Part shown: positions 1 to 8,430 of the stretch, piece after piece
Layout: each line of letters opens with the position of its first letter
Numbering within the stretch: position 1 is the stretch's first letter
NCBI GenBank assembly: GCA_002423025.1
Contig: DIUN01000038.1
Span: 7,578 to 71,577 of the forward strand
Source of the DNA: Sphingomonadales bacterium UBA6157
Lineage (GTDB): Bacteria > Pseudomonadota > Alphaproteobacteria > Sphingomonadales > Sphingomonadaceae
DNA length: 64,000 nt
Direction of reading: 5' to 3'
The notes under the pieces: model-generated
The model's database searches: none
The model's input: the letters and a program-made list of their open reading frames with translations, nothing else
Told to the model about the DNA's origin: nothing
Position numbers and translations under genes: made by a program

Positions 1-900
1 GTCACGCTCGGCCACCATCTCATGGCCTATGTCGAGATGTTTGGCCGTGATGTCTCCCGCATGGCCGATGCCCGGGCGCGGATGAACGAGTGCCCGCTGG
101 GCTCCGCCGCGCTGGCCGGCACCTCCTTCCCCATCGACCGCGCCTGGACGGCCGAGGCGCTGGGCTTTGCCCGGGCAACCGCCAACAGCCTTGATGGCGT
201 GGCCGACAGGGACTTTGCGCTGGAAGCGCTCTCCTGCGCCACGCTCTGCGCAGGCCACCTCTCGCGCCTGGCCGAGGAGATGGTGATCTGGACCAACCCG
301 CAGTTCGGCTTCATCGGCTTCTCCGATTCCTATTCCACCGGCTCATCGATCATGCCGCAGAAGCGCAACCCGGATGCAGCGGAGCTGGTGCGCGCCAAGG
401 TCGGCCCGATCAGTGGGGATTTCCTCACGCTCAACACCGTGATGAAGGGCCTGCCGCTGGCCTACAACAAGGACATGCAGGAGGATAAACCCCCGGTTTT
501 CAACGCGTTCGACAACCTGGACCTGGCGGTGCGCGCCATGACCGGCATGGTGCTGGATTTCAAGGCGGACAAGGCCCGGATGGCCGTGGTGGCAGGCTCG
601 GGCTTTGCCACCGCCACCGATCTTGCCGATTGGCTGGTGCAGCGCCTGAACATTCCCTTCCGCGAGGCGCACCACATCACCGGCGCCGCCGTGAAGCTGG
701 CCGAGACGCGCGGCGTGGACCTGCCGCAGCTGACCTTGAAGCAGCTTCAGGGCCTGCACCCGGGCATCACATCGGACGTTTACCGCGTGCTGACAGCCCA
801 GGCTTCCGCCGCGAGCCGGAACTCCTACGGCGGCACGGCACCGGCGCAGGTGCGGTTGCAGGTGCGCCGCTGGCAGGGCCTGCTCGCCGCCGCATCCTGA
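1..900 (+). CDS. argH: Argininosuccinate lyase, C-terminal part (5' end outside the window)
   Basis: Last step of arginine synthesis: splits argininosuccinate into arginine and fumarate in the cytoplasm (EC 4.3.2.1). The reading frame is open from base 1, so the N-terminus lies outside the window and the 299 residues seen are roughly the last two thirds of a family of about 460. The fumarase/aspartase-superfamily signature [12 protein letters not shown] is at residues 114-125 (bases 340-375) and includes the mobile catalytic-serine loop. The visible start reads VTLGHH, followed by AYVEMFGRD, typical of the helical core of ArgH. An aminotransferase gene follows on the same strand after 47 bases. 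The family assignment is secure. Confidence 0.95.
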   Translation, partial: VTLGHHLMAYVEMFGRDVSRMADARARMNECPLGSAALAGTSFPIDRAWTAEALGFARATANSLDGVADRDFALEALSCATLCAGHLSRLAEEMVIWTNPQFGFIGFSDSYSTGSSIMPQKRNPDAAELVRAKVGPISGDFLTLNTVMKGLPLAYNKDMQEDKPPVFNAFDNLDLAVRAMTGMVLDFKADKARMAVVAGSGFATATDLADWLVQRLNIPFREAHHITGAAVKLAETRGVDLPQLTLKQLQGLHPGITSDVYRVLTAQASAASRNSYGGTAPAQVRLQVRRWQGLLAAAS

Positions 901-947
901 AAAGCGCCAAGCCAGCCAGCAGCAGGAGGCCTGCCATTCCACAGCCG

Positions 948-2099
948 ATGCGGAACTTCGCGCTCGAAGTGTTTTTCTCGAAATGGGAATTCGCGGCGAA
1001 GCATCATCTGACAGCGTCGGATGCGCAGAGCCTCAGCCTCTCGCAGCTGCTCGCCTACGCTTCGCCGGCAGACCGTGAGCGATTCGATCATCTGCATCTC
1101 GGCTATACGGAAACCTTCGGCGCGAAGCCGCTGCTCGCGGAAATCGCCGGGACCTACGAGCGCATCGACACCGAGGGATTGCTCTGCTTCGCCGGCGCCG
1201 AAGAGGCGATCTATGTGGCCATGCGCGTGCTGTTGCAGCCCGAGGACCATTGCATCGTCATCACCCCCAACTACCAGGCCGCCGAGACCATCCCGCTGGG
1301 GCGTTGCGCCGTCAGCGGCGTGGCGCTCGATGCCGACAACCACTGGGCGCTCGACCTGGGCCGCATCGTGGCGGCGCTCAGGCCGAACACGAAGCTGATC
1401 TCGATCAACTTTCCCAACAACCCCACGGGTGCGATCCCGGACCGCGCGACCTTTGACGCCCTGGTCACGCTGTGCCGTGACCGCGGCATCTGGCTGTTCA
1501 GCGACGAAGTCTATCGCCTCATCGAGCGTGACCCTGCCATCCGCCTGCCCCAGGTCGCCGATGTGTATGAGCGCGGGCTCTCGCTCAATGTCATGTCCAA
1601 ATCCTATGGGCTGCCGGGGCTGCGCATCGGCTGGCTGGCCTGCCAGGATCGGGGTGTCCTGCTCGCGTGCGAGCGCTACAAGCATTATCTCTCGATCTGC
1701 AATTCGGCCCCTTCGGAGCTACTCGCCGAGATCGCCCTCAAGTCCCGCGAGCCGATTCTGGAGCGCAACCGCGCCATCGTGAAACACAACCTTGGCCTGC
1801 TCGACGGGTTCTTTGCCGAGTTTCCGGATCTGTTCGATTGGCGCGCGCCGGATGGCAGCTGTGTCGCCTTCATTCGCTACAAGGGCGCTGACGGCGTCGA
1901 GCGCTTCACCCAGCGGCTGATCGAGGAGGCCGGCGTGCTGCTGCTGCCGTCGAGCATATATCGCTCCGATCTTGGCCCGGTTCCGGCGGAGCATTTCCGC
2001 ATCGGCTTCGGGCGCTCGAACATGGCGGAGGGGCTGGCGGCTTTCCGCGGCTGGCTGATGCAGAACAAGGCGTCGCTGCAGCCAAGGCGTCCAACTTGA
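948..2099 (+). CDS. Class I/II PLP-dependent aminotransferase
   Basis: A fold-type I aminotransferase of 383 residues. Visible motifs are NFPNNPTG (154-161), SDEVY (185-189), and SKSYGLPGLRIGW, whose Lys218 should form the Schiff base with pyridoxal phosphate. The N-terminus (MRNFALEVFFSKWEF) resembles the branch annotated as capreomycidine-synthase-like aminotransferases, but the substrate cannot be read from the sequence. The ATG at 948 is chosen because the homologous part begins there; an AGGAGG at 924-929 is 18 bases away, longer than ideal, so the true start is a little uncertain. The frame is open further upstream into argH, but that part is out-of-frame argH sequence. Position after argH hints at amino-acid metabolism; this is inference only. 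Confidence 0.85.
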   Translation: MRNFALEVFFSKWEFAAKHHLTASDAQSLSLSQLLAYASPADRERFDHLHLGYTETFGAKPLLAEIAGTYERIDTEGLLCFAGAEEAIYVAMRVLLQPEDHCIVITPNYQAAETIPLGRCAVSGVALDADNHWALDLGRIVAALRPNTKLISINFPNNPTGAIPDRATFDALVTLCRDRGIWLFSDEVYRLIERDPAIRLPQVADVYERGLSLNVMSKSYGLPGLRIGWLACQDRGVLLACERYKHYLSICNSAPSELLAEIALKSREPILERNRAIVKHNLGLLDGFFAEFPDLFDWRAPDGSCVAFIRYKGADGVERFTQRLIEEAGVLLLPSSIYRSDLGPVPAEHFRIGFGRSNMAEGLAAFRGWLMQNKASLQPRRPT

Positions 2100-2448
2100 C
2101 CAATTGAACCTTATTGGTTATTTATTTTGAGCTGCACGCCGCTCTTTGACATCGCCGAATTGTAAAGTTCCGGAATCACCGCAAGAGCGTGGGTGTGTAA
2201 CCTTTGTAACCTTCCAGATTGCACAAACCGGCACCTTCGGCTGCAAACCACGCCCGCGCACGGCCCGGCCGGCCGCCGGCGGCCGCCCGGCCAGCGCCCG
2301 CCGCGCGCCTGCACGCATCCCGCCGATGCCCCGGCCAGCACCCGCCAATCTCCCGAAATCTCCCGATCTTGACGGAACCGACCATTCCGGCGTTCTTCAG
2401 GCAAGCCCCGTTTCGGGCGCAGCACCGTCCTTGAAAGGCAGGCCTCCC
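2100..2448. other. Gene-free stretch with small repeats
   Basis: No credible gene is seen. Just after the aminotransferase stop, ACCAAT (2099-2104) and ATTGGT (2113-2118) form a 6-bp inverted repeat followed by a T-rich run, which could be a weak terminator or a binding site. A tandem repeat GTAACCTTT/GTAACCTTC lies at 2197-2214. From about 2250 to 2340 the sequence becomes extremely GC-rich and low in complexity. An open frame runs from 2146 into the VOC gene, but its translation is Pro/Ala/Arg-rich and unlike any domain, so it is not treated as coding. A TTGACA at 2146-2151 has no matching -10 box. Confidence 0.4.
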
Positions 2449-2871
2449 GTGCCACCCCCTCCGTTCAAGATGCTCGGGCTCGATCATGTCGTGCTGCGCG
2501 TTGGCGACATGGATCGGGCCAGGGATTTCTATGTCGACGTCCTGGGCTGCAGCATTGCGCACGAGCAGCCGGCACTGGGTCTGCTGCACCTGCGCGCCGG
2601 CCAGTCGCTCATCGACTTGATCAGCATAAGTGGCCCGCTCGGCCAGCGTGGTGGCGCCGCGCCGGGACCGGAAGCCCGCAATGTCGATCATTTTGCCATC
2701 GCCATCGCGCCCTTTGACGAGGAGGCCATGCGCGCACATCTCGCTACACACGGCGTCGCGATCATCGAATCAGGGCCACGTTTCGGCGCGGGAGGCAGCG
2801 GCCCGTCCCTCTATATCAAGGACCTGGACGGCAATATCGTCGAACTCAAAGGGCCGGGCAGCAGCGGTTAG
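2449..2871 (+). CDS. VOC-superfamily (glyoxalase/bleomycin-resistance fold) protein
   Basis: A small protein of about 140 residues with two beta-alpha-beta-beta-beta modules of the vicinal oxygen chelate fold. It starts LDHVVLRVGDMDRARDFYVDVLG and ends LYIKDLDGNIVELKG, the usual first and last motifs. Metal ligands are plausibly the His of LDHV, the His of VDHFAI and the Glu of NIVELKG. Such proteins can be lyases, dioxygenases or resistance proteins, and the substrate cannot be named. The GTG at 2449 is preferred because an AAAGGCAGG purine stretch lies about 7 bases upstream; the ATG at 2470 is the alternative. It converges on, and overlaps by 4 bases, the esterase gene on the other strand. 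Confidence 0.8.
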   Translation: MPPPPFKMLGLDHVVLRVGDMDRARDFYVDVLGCSIAHEQPALGLLHLRAGQSLIDLISISGPLGQRGGAAPGPEARNVDHFAIAIAPFDEEAMRAHLATHGVAIIESGPRFGAGGSGPSLYIKDLDGNIVELKGPGSSG

Positions 2872-3920
2872 CGGAGCAGCCCAGCCTGGCGCAGCGCCTG
2901 GTTGATGAAGAACTCGGCACCGTTGCCGGCAGGTGCGGAGGCTCTGGCAGGGTCGCTCACACTATCCTGAAGCGGGGGTGCCAGACCCCAGAACGCCGCG
3001 ATTCGCCGTGTCGAGGAGATGCCGGCCTCCAGCATGTGCGGGCCAGCCCGGCCCCACGCCTCGGCACCATATTCCGAGAGCGGCAAGCCATGGCCCATGC
3101 CCGTGATGCTGAACGCCTCTACAACCTCACGGCCGCTGGCATCGCTCCAGACGCGGCGGTGATGGCCGTTGACGCCCTCCTGCGGCGCCGCGCTGGCGCC
3201 ATGCAGCATGGCCCAACTGGCAGCGATGGCCTCGGCATTGGCGGCATCGACCCGCATGTCCGATGTGCCCTGCCATACGGAAAGCCGTGGCCAGGGCCCT
3301 TCATGCGGGGAGGCCCGACGCACAGCATCGGCCAGTCGTTCAGCGCCGGGGAGGCCCTTGCCGCGCATCCGCTCAAGCGCATCCTGCACCGTGCCGGCAG
3401 CGCCAAAAGGCACCCCCGCCAGCACCGCACCGGCGGCAAAGCGCTCCGGATAGGTCGCCAGCATCGCCATCGCCATGGCGCCGCCGGCAGACAGGCCGGT
3501 GACAAAGGTGCGGCGCGGCTCCAGCCCGTGCAGCCCCTGCATGGCGCTCACCATCTGGGCAATGGACGCGACTTCACCGCTGCCGCGGCGCACATCATCG
3601 GGCACAAACCAGTTGAAGCAGACATTGGGATTGTTGGCCCGCCGCTGCTCGGCATAAAGCACGGCAAAGCCGGCACGCTCCGCCAGCGCCGACCAGCCGC
3701 TGCCGGCATCATACTCCGCTGCCGTCTGGGTGCAGCCATGCAGCACCACGACAAGCGGCGCTCCACTGCCAAGCCGGGCAGGAACATGGCAAAACGCCTC
3801 AAGCTCACCGGGGTTGCTGCCGAAATCGGCCAGCCGCACCAGCCTCTCAGGTCCGACCGCACCGCTCCTGCCCGCACGAAATGCGGCAAGGCGTGCAACT
3901 GATTCGCCCAGGCTGGGCAT
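2868..3920 (-). CDS. PHB depolymerase-family esterase
   Basis: An alpha/beta hydrolase of 350 residues in the polyhydroxybutyrate depolymerase/LpqC-like esterase family. Visible features are the oxyanion segment HGCTQ (61-65), the nucleophile elbow GLSAGG with Ser144, and a late GMGHG carrying the probable catalytic His. No clear signal peptide is present, so an intracellular enzyme acting on short polyester chains or other acyl esters is likely; the substrate is not proven. AAAGG lies about 7 bases before the ATG. It lies downstream of ccmI on the same strand, but the 89-base gap contains its own palindrome (3939-3953), suggesting separate control. Confidence 0.85.
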   Translation of the reverse strand: MPSLGESVARLAAFRAGRSGAVGPERLVRLADFGSNPGELEAFCHVPARLGSGAPLVVVLHGCTQTAAEYDAGSGWSALAERAGFAVLYAEQRRANNPNVCFNWFVPDDVRRGSGEVASIAQMVSAMQGLHGLEPRRTFVTGLSAGGAMAMAMLATYPERFAAGAVLAGVPFGAAGTVQDALERMRGKGLPGAERLADAVRRASPHEGPWPRLSVWQGTSDMRVDAANAEAIAASWAMLHGASAAPQEGVNGHHRRVWSDASGREVVEAFSITGMGHGLPLSEYGAEAWGRAGPHMLEAGISSTRRIAAFWGLAPPLQDSVSDPARASAPAGNGAEFFINQALRQAGLLR

Positions 3921-3938
3921 GGCTGGACCTTTCGACTC

Positions 3939-3953
3939 TGTTGCAGTGCAACA
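3939..3953. promoter_or_regulatory. Perfect palindrome TGTTGCA-G-TGCAACA before the esterase gene
   Basis: A 7-1-7 perfect palindrome lies 19-33 bases upstream of the esterase start codon, between the likely promoter and the ribosome binding site. TGC-rich palindromes of this kind are known binding sites for PhaR-type regulators of polyhydroxyalkanoate granule genes in alphaproteobacteria. As the gene encodes a PHB-depolymerase-family protein, PhaR control is a reasonable guess. Only the palindrome itself is directly seen. Confidence 0.45.
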
Positions 3954-4009
3954 TAGAGCGATTACATATTTGAGGCCAAATGCTTTTTTGGCACACCGGG
4001 CAAGAGGAA

Positions 4010-5245
4010 CTAGCCGCTGATGCCCATCTCGGTGGCAGCAGCACGGATGCGGCCCTGCGCTGCCGCATCGCCGGCGAAGGCACGCAGGGCGCTCTCGCGG
4101 GCACTGCGGGCATCCGCCGATTCGCCCAGCACCGTGCGGGCCCGCATCAGGCGCAGCCAGCCGGCTTCGTCACGCGGGTTCTGCTCCAGCTTCTTGGCCA
4201 GGCCATCGACCATGCCGCGGATCATCGCCTGCTGGTCGGCCGGCCGCATGCTCTGCGCCTGCGCGACCTGCTCGGATGTCGGCCCCGGCAGCACGCCGGG
4301 AGGAGCGCCGGCAGCACCCGGCATCGGCGGCACGGCAACGCTCGCGCCGCCCGAAGCCGGCTGGCGCAGCGCGGCAAGCCGGGGCGCAATGTCGATTTTT
4401 GCTTCAGCCGCCGTGCGCTCGATCACGCCGCGCAACTGCGGCACCCAAGGCGCATCGGCAGCCGATTCCCCAAGCAGCTTGAGCCAATCCTCGATGGCGC
4501 CGGCATTGTCACCAGCTTGCTGCTTCTGGACGCCAAGGAAATAGCGCGCCCGGGCATCTGCGCCATCCTGGGCATTGGCTTTCACAAAGGCCTCGGCGGC
4601 CTGCGGCGTCACGGTGCCGCCAGCGGCCTGCACCAGCGCTTCGCCATAAGCGGATTGATAACCCTCTCCCGCCGGATTGAGCTCGATGGCCTTGGCATAG
4701 GCCGCTGCCGCATCGGCAAAACGCTGGGTCTGGAAGTAAGACCAGCCAAGCATCCGCCAGCCTTCCGGATCAGCCGGATTTTCCTGCATCTTGCGTTCAA
4801 GGCCCGCCACCAAGGCAGCGATCTCACCCGCAGCCTGCGCCTCGGCAGGCGCGGCCGGGGCGCTCGCGGTTTCCGCAGGCGCGCCGGTGCCCATGCCGGG
4901 CTTGCCCATGCTCGTGTAAAGCGCGCCGGCCGCCAGTGCGACCATACCGGCAAGCCCGATGGCGACAAATCCGAGCGCCTTGGAGCCGACAGGATTGGCA
5001 GCATCCTCGGCGATATGGCCCGCCGCCAGCATGCGCCGCTTGATCTCGACCCGAAGGCCTTCCGCATCAGCCGGCGGGATGCTGCCGGCAGCCAACTGGA
5101 CATCCACATCGGCCAGTTGATCCTTGAGCACGGCCAGCGTGGCGGACCGGGCATCAGCACGGGCCTCCTGGCGGCGCACCAGCGGCACAGTCAGCACGGC
5201 GGCGGAAACGGCCGCCATTACGGTGAGAATGATCCAGAGTGTCAT
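4010..5245 (-). CDS. ccmI: Cytochrome c biogenesis protein CcmI (TPR)
   Basis: Chaperone part of the System I haem lyase that holds apocytochrome c during haem attachment at the periplasmic face of the membrane. The 411-residue protein starts with a membrane segment (MTLWIILTVMAAVSAAVLTVPLV), then a cytoplasmic stretch with LKDQLADVD typical of CcmI, a second membrane segment near residue 90, and a periplasmic TPR region (for example WRMLGWSYFQTQRFADAAAAYAKA) with a second C-terminal TPR-like part. It is the last gene of the ccmFGHI run; ccmH ends 45 bases before it. Confidence 0.9.
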   Translation of the reverse strand: MTLWIILTVMAAVSAAVLTVPLVRRQEARADARSATLAVLKDQLADVDVQLAAGSIPPADAEGLRVEIKRRMLAAGHIAEDAANPVGSKALGFVAIGLAGMVALAAGALYTSMGKPGMGTGAPAETASAPAAPAEAQAAGEIAALVAGLERKMQENPADPEGWRMLGWSYFQTQRFADAAAAYAKAIELNPAGEGYQSAYGEALVQAAGGTVTPQAAEAFVKANAQDGADARARYFLGVQKQQAGDNAGAIEDWLKLLGESAADAPWVPQLRGVIERTAAEAKIDIAPRLAALRQPASGGASVAVPPMPGAAGAPPGVLPGPTSEQVAQAQSMRPADQQAMIRGMVDGLAKKLEQNPRDEAGWLRLMRARTVLGESADARSARESALRAFAGDAAAQGRIRAAATEMGISG

Positions 5246-5290
5246 CTTGGCTTTCTTTTCAATCGCGCCGGGCGTGTCGAGCGCTGTGGC

Positions 5291-5764
5291 TCAACGCTGC
5301 TGCGGGGTGTCCGTCAATCCCGCGATTTCGGCGGCCTCGGCTTCGGTCAGCGGCAGCGGCTCTTCCGCTGGCCGGCGCTTCCTGCTCCAAGCCAGCAACG
5401 CCAGCCCTCCGCCGATCAACAGGATGAACGGCCCGGCCCAGAGAGCCCAGGTGGCAGGATCAACGGGGGGTTTGAGCAAAACGAAACTGCCGTAGCGCTG
5501 GACGACATAGTCCATGGTTTCCGCATCGGACTTGCCCATGCTGAGCTGCTCGCGCACCACGATACGCAGGTCACGCGCCAGCGGGGCATCGGAATCATCG
5601 ATCGACTGGTTCTGGCAGACGACGCAGCGAAGCTCCTGCGAGATAACACGCGCCCGGGCTTCCAGCGCCGGATCTGCCAGCATCTCGTCCGGCAGCACGG
5701 CAAAGGCCGGAGCCGCTACGAAAAGCAGCAGAGCAGCCAGTGCTTTCAGCGTCGTCCAACTCAT
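5291..5764 (-). CDS. ccmH: Cytochrome c maturation protein CcmH
   Basis: Membrane-anchored thiol protein that reduces the apocytochrome CxxCH disulfide in the periplasm before haem ligation. It is 157 residues long with an N-terminal signal/anchor (residues 1-22), the redox motif LRCVVCQNQSI with Cys47 and Cys50, the conserved YGSFVLLKPP stretch and a C-terminal membrane helix (WALWAGPFILLIGGGLALLAW). The ATG at 5764 overlaps the ccmG stop as ATGA, so the two are translationally coupled; a longer open frame upstream is rejected for that reason. Confidence 0.93.
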   Translation of the reverse strand: MSWTTLKALAALLLFVAAPAFAVLPDEMLADPALEARARVISQELRCVVCQNQSIDDSDAPLARDLRIVVREQLSMGKSDAETMDYVVQRYGSFVLLKPPVDPATWALWAGPFILLIGGGLALLAWSRKRRPAEEPLPLTEAEAAEIAGLTDTPQQR

Positions 5765-6303
5765 GCCTCGGCTCGCAATTGCGCCATCAGCGGCTTGATG
5801 CGGACTTCCCAATCCTCCGGCGAGATCGGGCCGATCTGCTTGAAGCGCACCCGACCATTGCGATCAACAATGAAGGTTTCAGGAACGCCGGTGACACCTA
5901 GATCGATGGCGGTGCGACCCGCCTCATCAGCCGCCACAGCGCGATAAGGATTGCCCCATTGCTCCAGCCAGCCGCGCGAGTCAGCAGGCTTGTCCTTCCA
6001 GGCAAGGCCATAAACCGGCACGCCCTCTGCTGCGATCTGCGTGAGCACCGGGTGCTCCTGCGGGCAAGCGGCACACCAGCTGGCAAAGATGTTGAGCAGC
6101 ATCGGCTCGCCCTTCAGGCTGGCGCTGGCAAAGCCGGGGCCACCGCCGGGGGCCTCGGCAATACCCGGCAGATCAAAGGCCGGCAGCGGCCGATCGATAA
6201 GCTGGGAGGGCAGCACCTTCGGATCTTTGGTAAGTCCGACCCCGAAAACGGCAATCAGCCCAATAAAGCCGATGATGGGGAGTATGAAAACAAGTCGCTT
6301 CAT
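5761..6303 (-). CDS. ccmG: Thiol:disulfide interchange protein CcmG/DsbE
   Basis: Membrane-tethered periplasmic thioredoxin-like protein (180 residues) that passes reducing equivalents to CcmH or to apocytochrome c. The N-terminal anchor spans residues 3-24, and the active site WCAAC (Trp76, Cys77, Cys80) is followed by PQEHPVL. The cis-proline region GVTGVPETFIVDRNG is also present. The ATG at 6303 begins the membrane anchor and lies 10 bases after the ccmF stop. It overlaps ccmH by 4 bases. Confidence 0.94.
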   Translation of the reverse strand: MKRLVFILPIIGFIGLIAVFGVGLTKDPKVLPSQLIDRPLPAFDLPGIAEAPGGGPGFASASLKGEPMLLNIFASWCAACPQEHPVLTQIAAEGVPVYGLAWKDKPADSRGWLEQWGNPYRAVAADEAGRTAIDLGVTGVPETFIVDRNGRVRFKQIGPISPEDWEVRIKPLMAQLRAEA

Positions 6304-6313
6304 CTGTCCTGCC

Positions 6314-8305
6314 TCATTCAGCCGGCACCAGCGAGCCACGCAATGGCGCTATCGCTGGCTGGCGCTGCGGAGCGCCAATGCGGAAGCGCCGGTCCGCCAG
6401 GCTGGCGGCGCCACCCAATGCCATCATCAGCCCGCCAAACCATATCCAGCCGACCAGCGGATGGTTGTAGATACGGACGACAATACCAGGGCCCTGCGGC
6501 CCAGTTTGCGAGTCTCCGATAGCAATGTAGCTGTTGCCAAGGAAGCCCGTGCCGATACCGGCCTCGGTCGTCTGGTTACGGCTTACAGGATAGATACGGC
6601 GCTCACTGGACAGTTCTCGGACGCTGCTGCCCTGCTTGACGGAAAACCGGGCCTGCACTGCCTCGTAGTTCGGACCACGGACCTGGCCGATGCTGTTGAG
6701 CGTGACGGACATGCGCCCTAGTTCCACGGTCTGGCCAGTCTGCATCACCAGGATCTTTGAGTCCGCAAAGCCGCTCATCGCGGAGATGCCGGCGACTGTG
6801 ACGCCAAGACCAGCATGCGCCAGTGCCATCCCGAGCACCGCTGCCGGCGTGGTCCGCACCAACCGCATGGAGAAGCCAGCTGCACCCTTCCAGCGCTTGG
6901 CCAACACCATGACGCCACCAATGGCCAACCAGAAACCGAGCGCGAAGCCGAAAGCGGAAGCCGCCTTGCCAAAGCCCAACGCGAAGAGCAGCGCCGCGAA
7001 GATGGCGACCGCGGCCAGCGCAGGCCACTTCAGCTTGGCCAGAACGGTTCGAAGATTGTCCCGCTTCCAGGCCAGCATCGGGCCAACCGTGACCAGCAAC
7101 AACAACGGAACTGAAAGCGGCACGAACACCAGATTGTAGTATGGTGGGCCGACCGAGATCTTCTCAGCACTCACCGCCTCCATGATGACAGGGTAGAAGG
7201 TGCCAAGGAACACCACTGCCGTTACCGCCATAAGAAACAGGTTGTTGAGCGTCAGCCCTGCCTCACGGCTGACGCCGGCGAACAACGCGCCCGAGCGCAG
7301 CATCGGCGCACGATAGGCAAAAAGCGCCAGCGCCGTTCCCGTTGCCCCAACAATCATCGCCAGAATGAACACGCCGCGCGCCGGATCGACAGCAAAGGCA
7401 TGAACCGAAGTGAGAATGCCGGAGCGCACCAGAAACGTACCGATCAGGCTGAGCGAGAACGCCAGAATGGCGAGCAGGATGGTCCAGCCGGCAAGAGCCT
7501 GACGCTTTTCTGTCACGATAGCGGAATGGAGCAGTGCCGTGCCCAGCAGCCAGGGCATGAAAGAGGCGTTTTCAACGGGATCCCAGAACCACCAGCCACC
7601 CCAGCCAAGCTCATAATAGGCCCAGAAGGAGCCCAGCGCGATTCCACATGTGAGAGGAACCCATGCCGCCAGAACCCAGGGCCGCATCCAGCGCGCCCAT
7701 GCGGCATCAGCCCGGCCTTCCAGCAGTGCCGCTACGGCGAAGCTGAATGTCACGGAAAAGCCTACATAGCCGAGGTAAAGCAGCGGCGGATGGAAGACGA
7801 GGCCGGGATCCTGCAACAGCGGATTCAGTTCGGCTCCATCCAACGGGGCCGGAAACAGCCGCTCAAAGGGGTTGGACGTGAACAGGGCAAAGGCAAGGAA
7901 CGCAACGCTGATCATCGCCTGGATAGAGAGTACCCGAGCCTGCAAGCTGGGGCGAAGATTGTCCCCAAAACGGGCGATGCCGGCGCCGAATATGGCAAGG
8001 ATCAAGACCCAGAGCAGCATCGAGCCTTCATGATTGCCCCAAGTCGCGGCAAGTCGATACGGCAGCGGCTGGCTCAGTGCGGCATGCTGGGCCACCAGCT
8101 TCACGGAGAAATCCGCCTGGCCGAAGCTGGTCATGAGGATGCCGAAGGCAAGCGTGATGAGCAGCGCCTGCAGCTGTGCCGACGTGCGGCCGAAGGCCAT
8201 GAGCGCGCCATCGCCACGCACAGCGCCCAGCATTGGCAGCACCGCCTGGGTGGCAGCCGTGAGCAAGGCGAGGATCAGGGCAAAATGCCCGATTTCGGCC
8301 AACAT
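6314..8305 (-). CDS. ccmF: Haem lyase subunit CcmF
   Basis: Polytopic membrane protein of 663 residues that ligates haem from holo-CcmE to apocytochrome c. Many hydrophobic segments are visible, and the tryptophan-rich haem-handling motif is at about residues 236-249 (WGGWWFWDPVENAS). The ATG at 8305 starts the first helix; a GGGAGG at 8318-8323 lies 12 bases upstream. A TTG at 8314 is only 3 bases from that purine stretch and less likely. It is the first gene of the ccmFGHI run; ccmE, which often precedes ccmF, is not here, and the next upstream gene is divergent. Confidence 0.94.
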   Translation of the reverse strand: MLAEIGHFALILALLTAATQAVLPMLGAVRGDGALMAFGRTSAQLQALLITLAFGILMTSFGQADFSVKLVAQHAALSQPLPYRLAATWGNHEGSMLLWVLILAIFGAGIARFGDNLRPSLQARVLSIQAMISVAFLAFALFTSNPFERLFPAPLDGAELNPLLQDPGLVFHPPLLYLGYVGFSVTFSFAVAALLEGRADAAWARWMRPWVLAAWVPLTCGIALGSFWAYYELGWGGWWFWDPVENASFMPWLLGTALLHSAIVTEKRQALAGWTILLAILAFSLSLIGTFLVRSGILTSVHAFAVDPARGVFILAMIVGATGTALALFAYRAPMLRSGALFAGVSREAGLTLNNLFLMAVTAVVFLGTFYPVIMEAVSAEKISVGPPYYNLVFVPLSVPLLLLVTVGPMLAWKRDNLRTVLAKLKWPALAAVAIFAALLFALGFGKAASAFGFALGFWLAIGGVMVLAKRWKGAAGFSMRLVRTTPAAVLGMALAHAGLGVTVAGISAMSGFADSKILVMQTGQTVELGRMSVTLNSIGQVRGPNYEAVQARFSVKQGSSVRELSSERRIYPVSRNQTTEAGIGTGFLGNSYIAIGDSQTGPQGPGIVVRIYNHPLVGWIWFGGLMMALGGAASLADRRFRIGAPQRQPAIAPLRGSLVPAE

Positions 8306-8430
8306 GACGCGCAATGTCCTCCCAACGCCAAACGCTTAAATGAACGCAGCTTCAAAGTTACTCTAGCCGACCGCGCGCCAGATGGTAGAGTGCATATCAG
8401 TCGCAGGGGTTGCTGGGGGGCACATTAAGC

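Noticed and set aside
2146..2448. N-terminal extension of the VOC protein back to 2146, and a TTGACA box at 2146
   Set aside because: The extension is Pro/Ala/Arg low-complexity and unlike VOC proteins; no -10 box lies at proper distance from TTGACA.
3980..5947. A 655-residue plus-strand open frame over the ccmI/ccmH/ccmG genes
   Set aside because: It runs antisense across three well-supported ccm genes and shows no domain.
8306..8430. FNR- or CRP-type site between ccmF and the reductase fusion gene
   Set aside because: Although control by oxygen or cAMP would be attractive, no TTGAT-N4-ATCAA or TGTGA-N6-TCACA dyad is visible.
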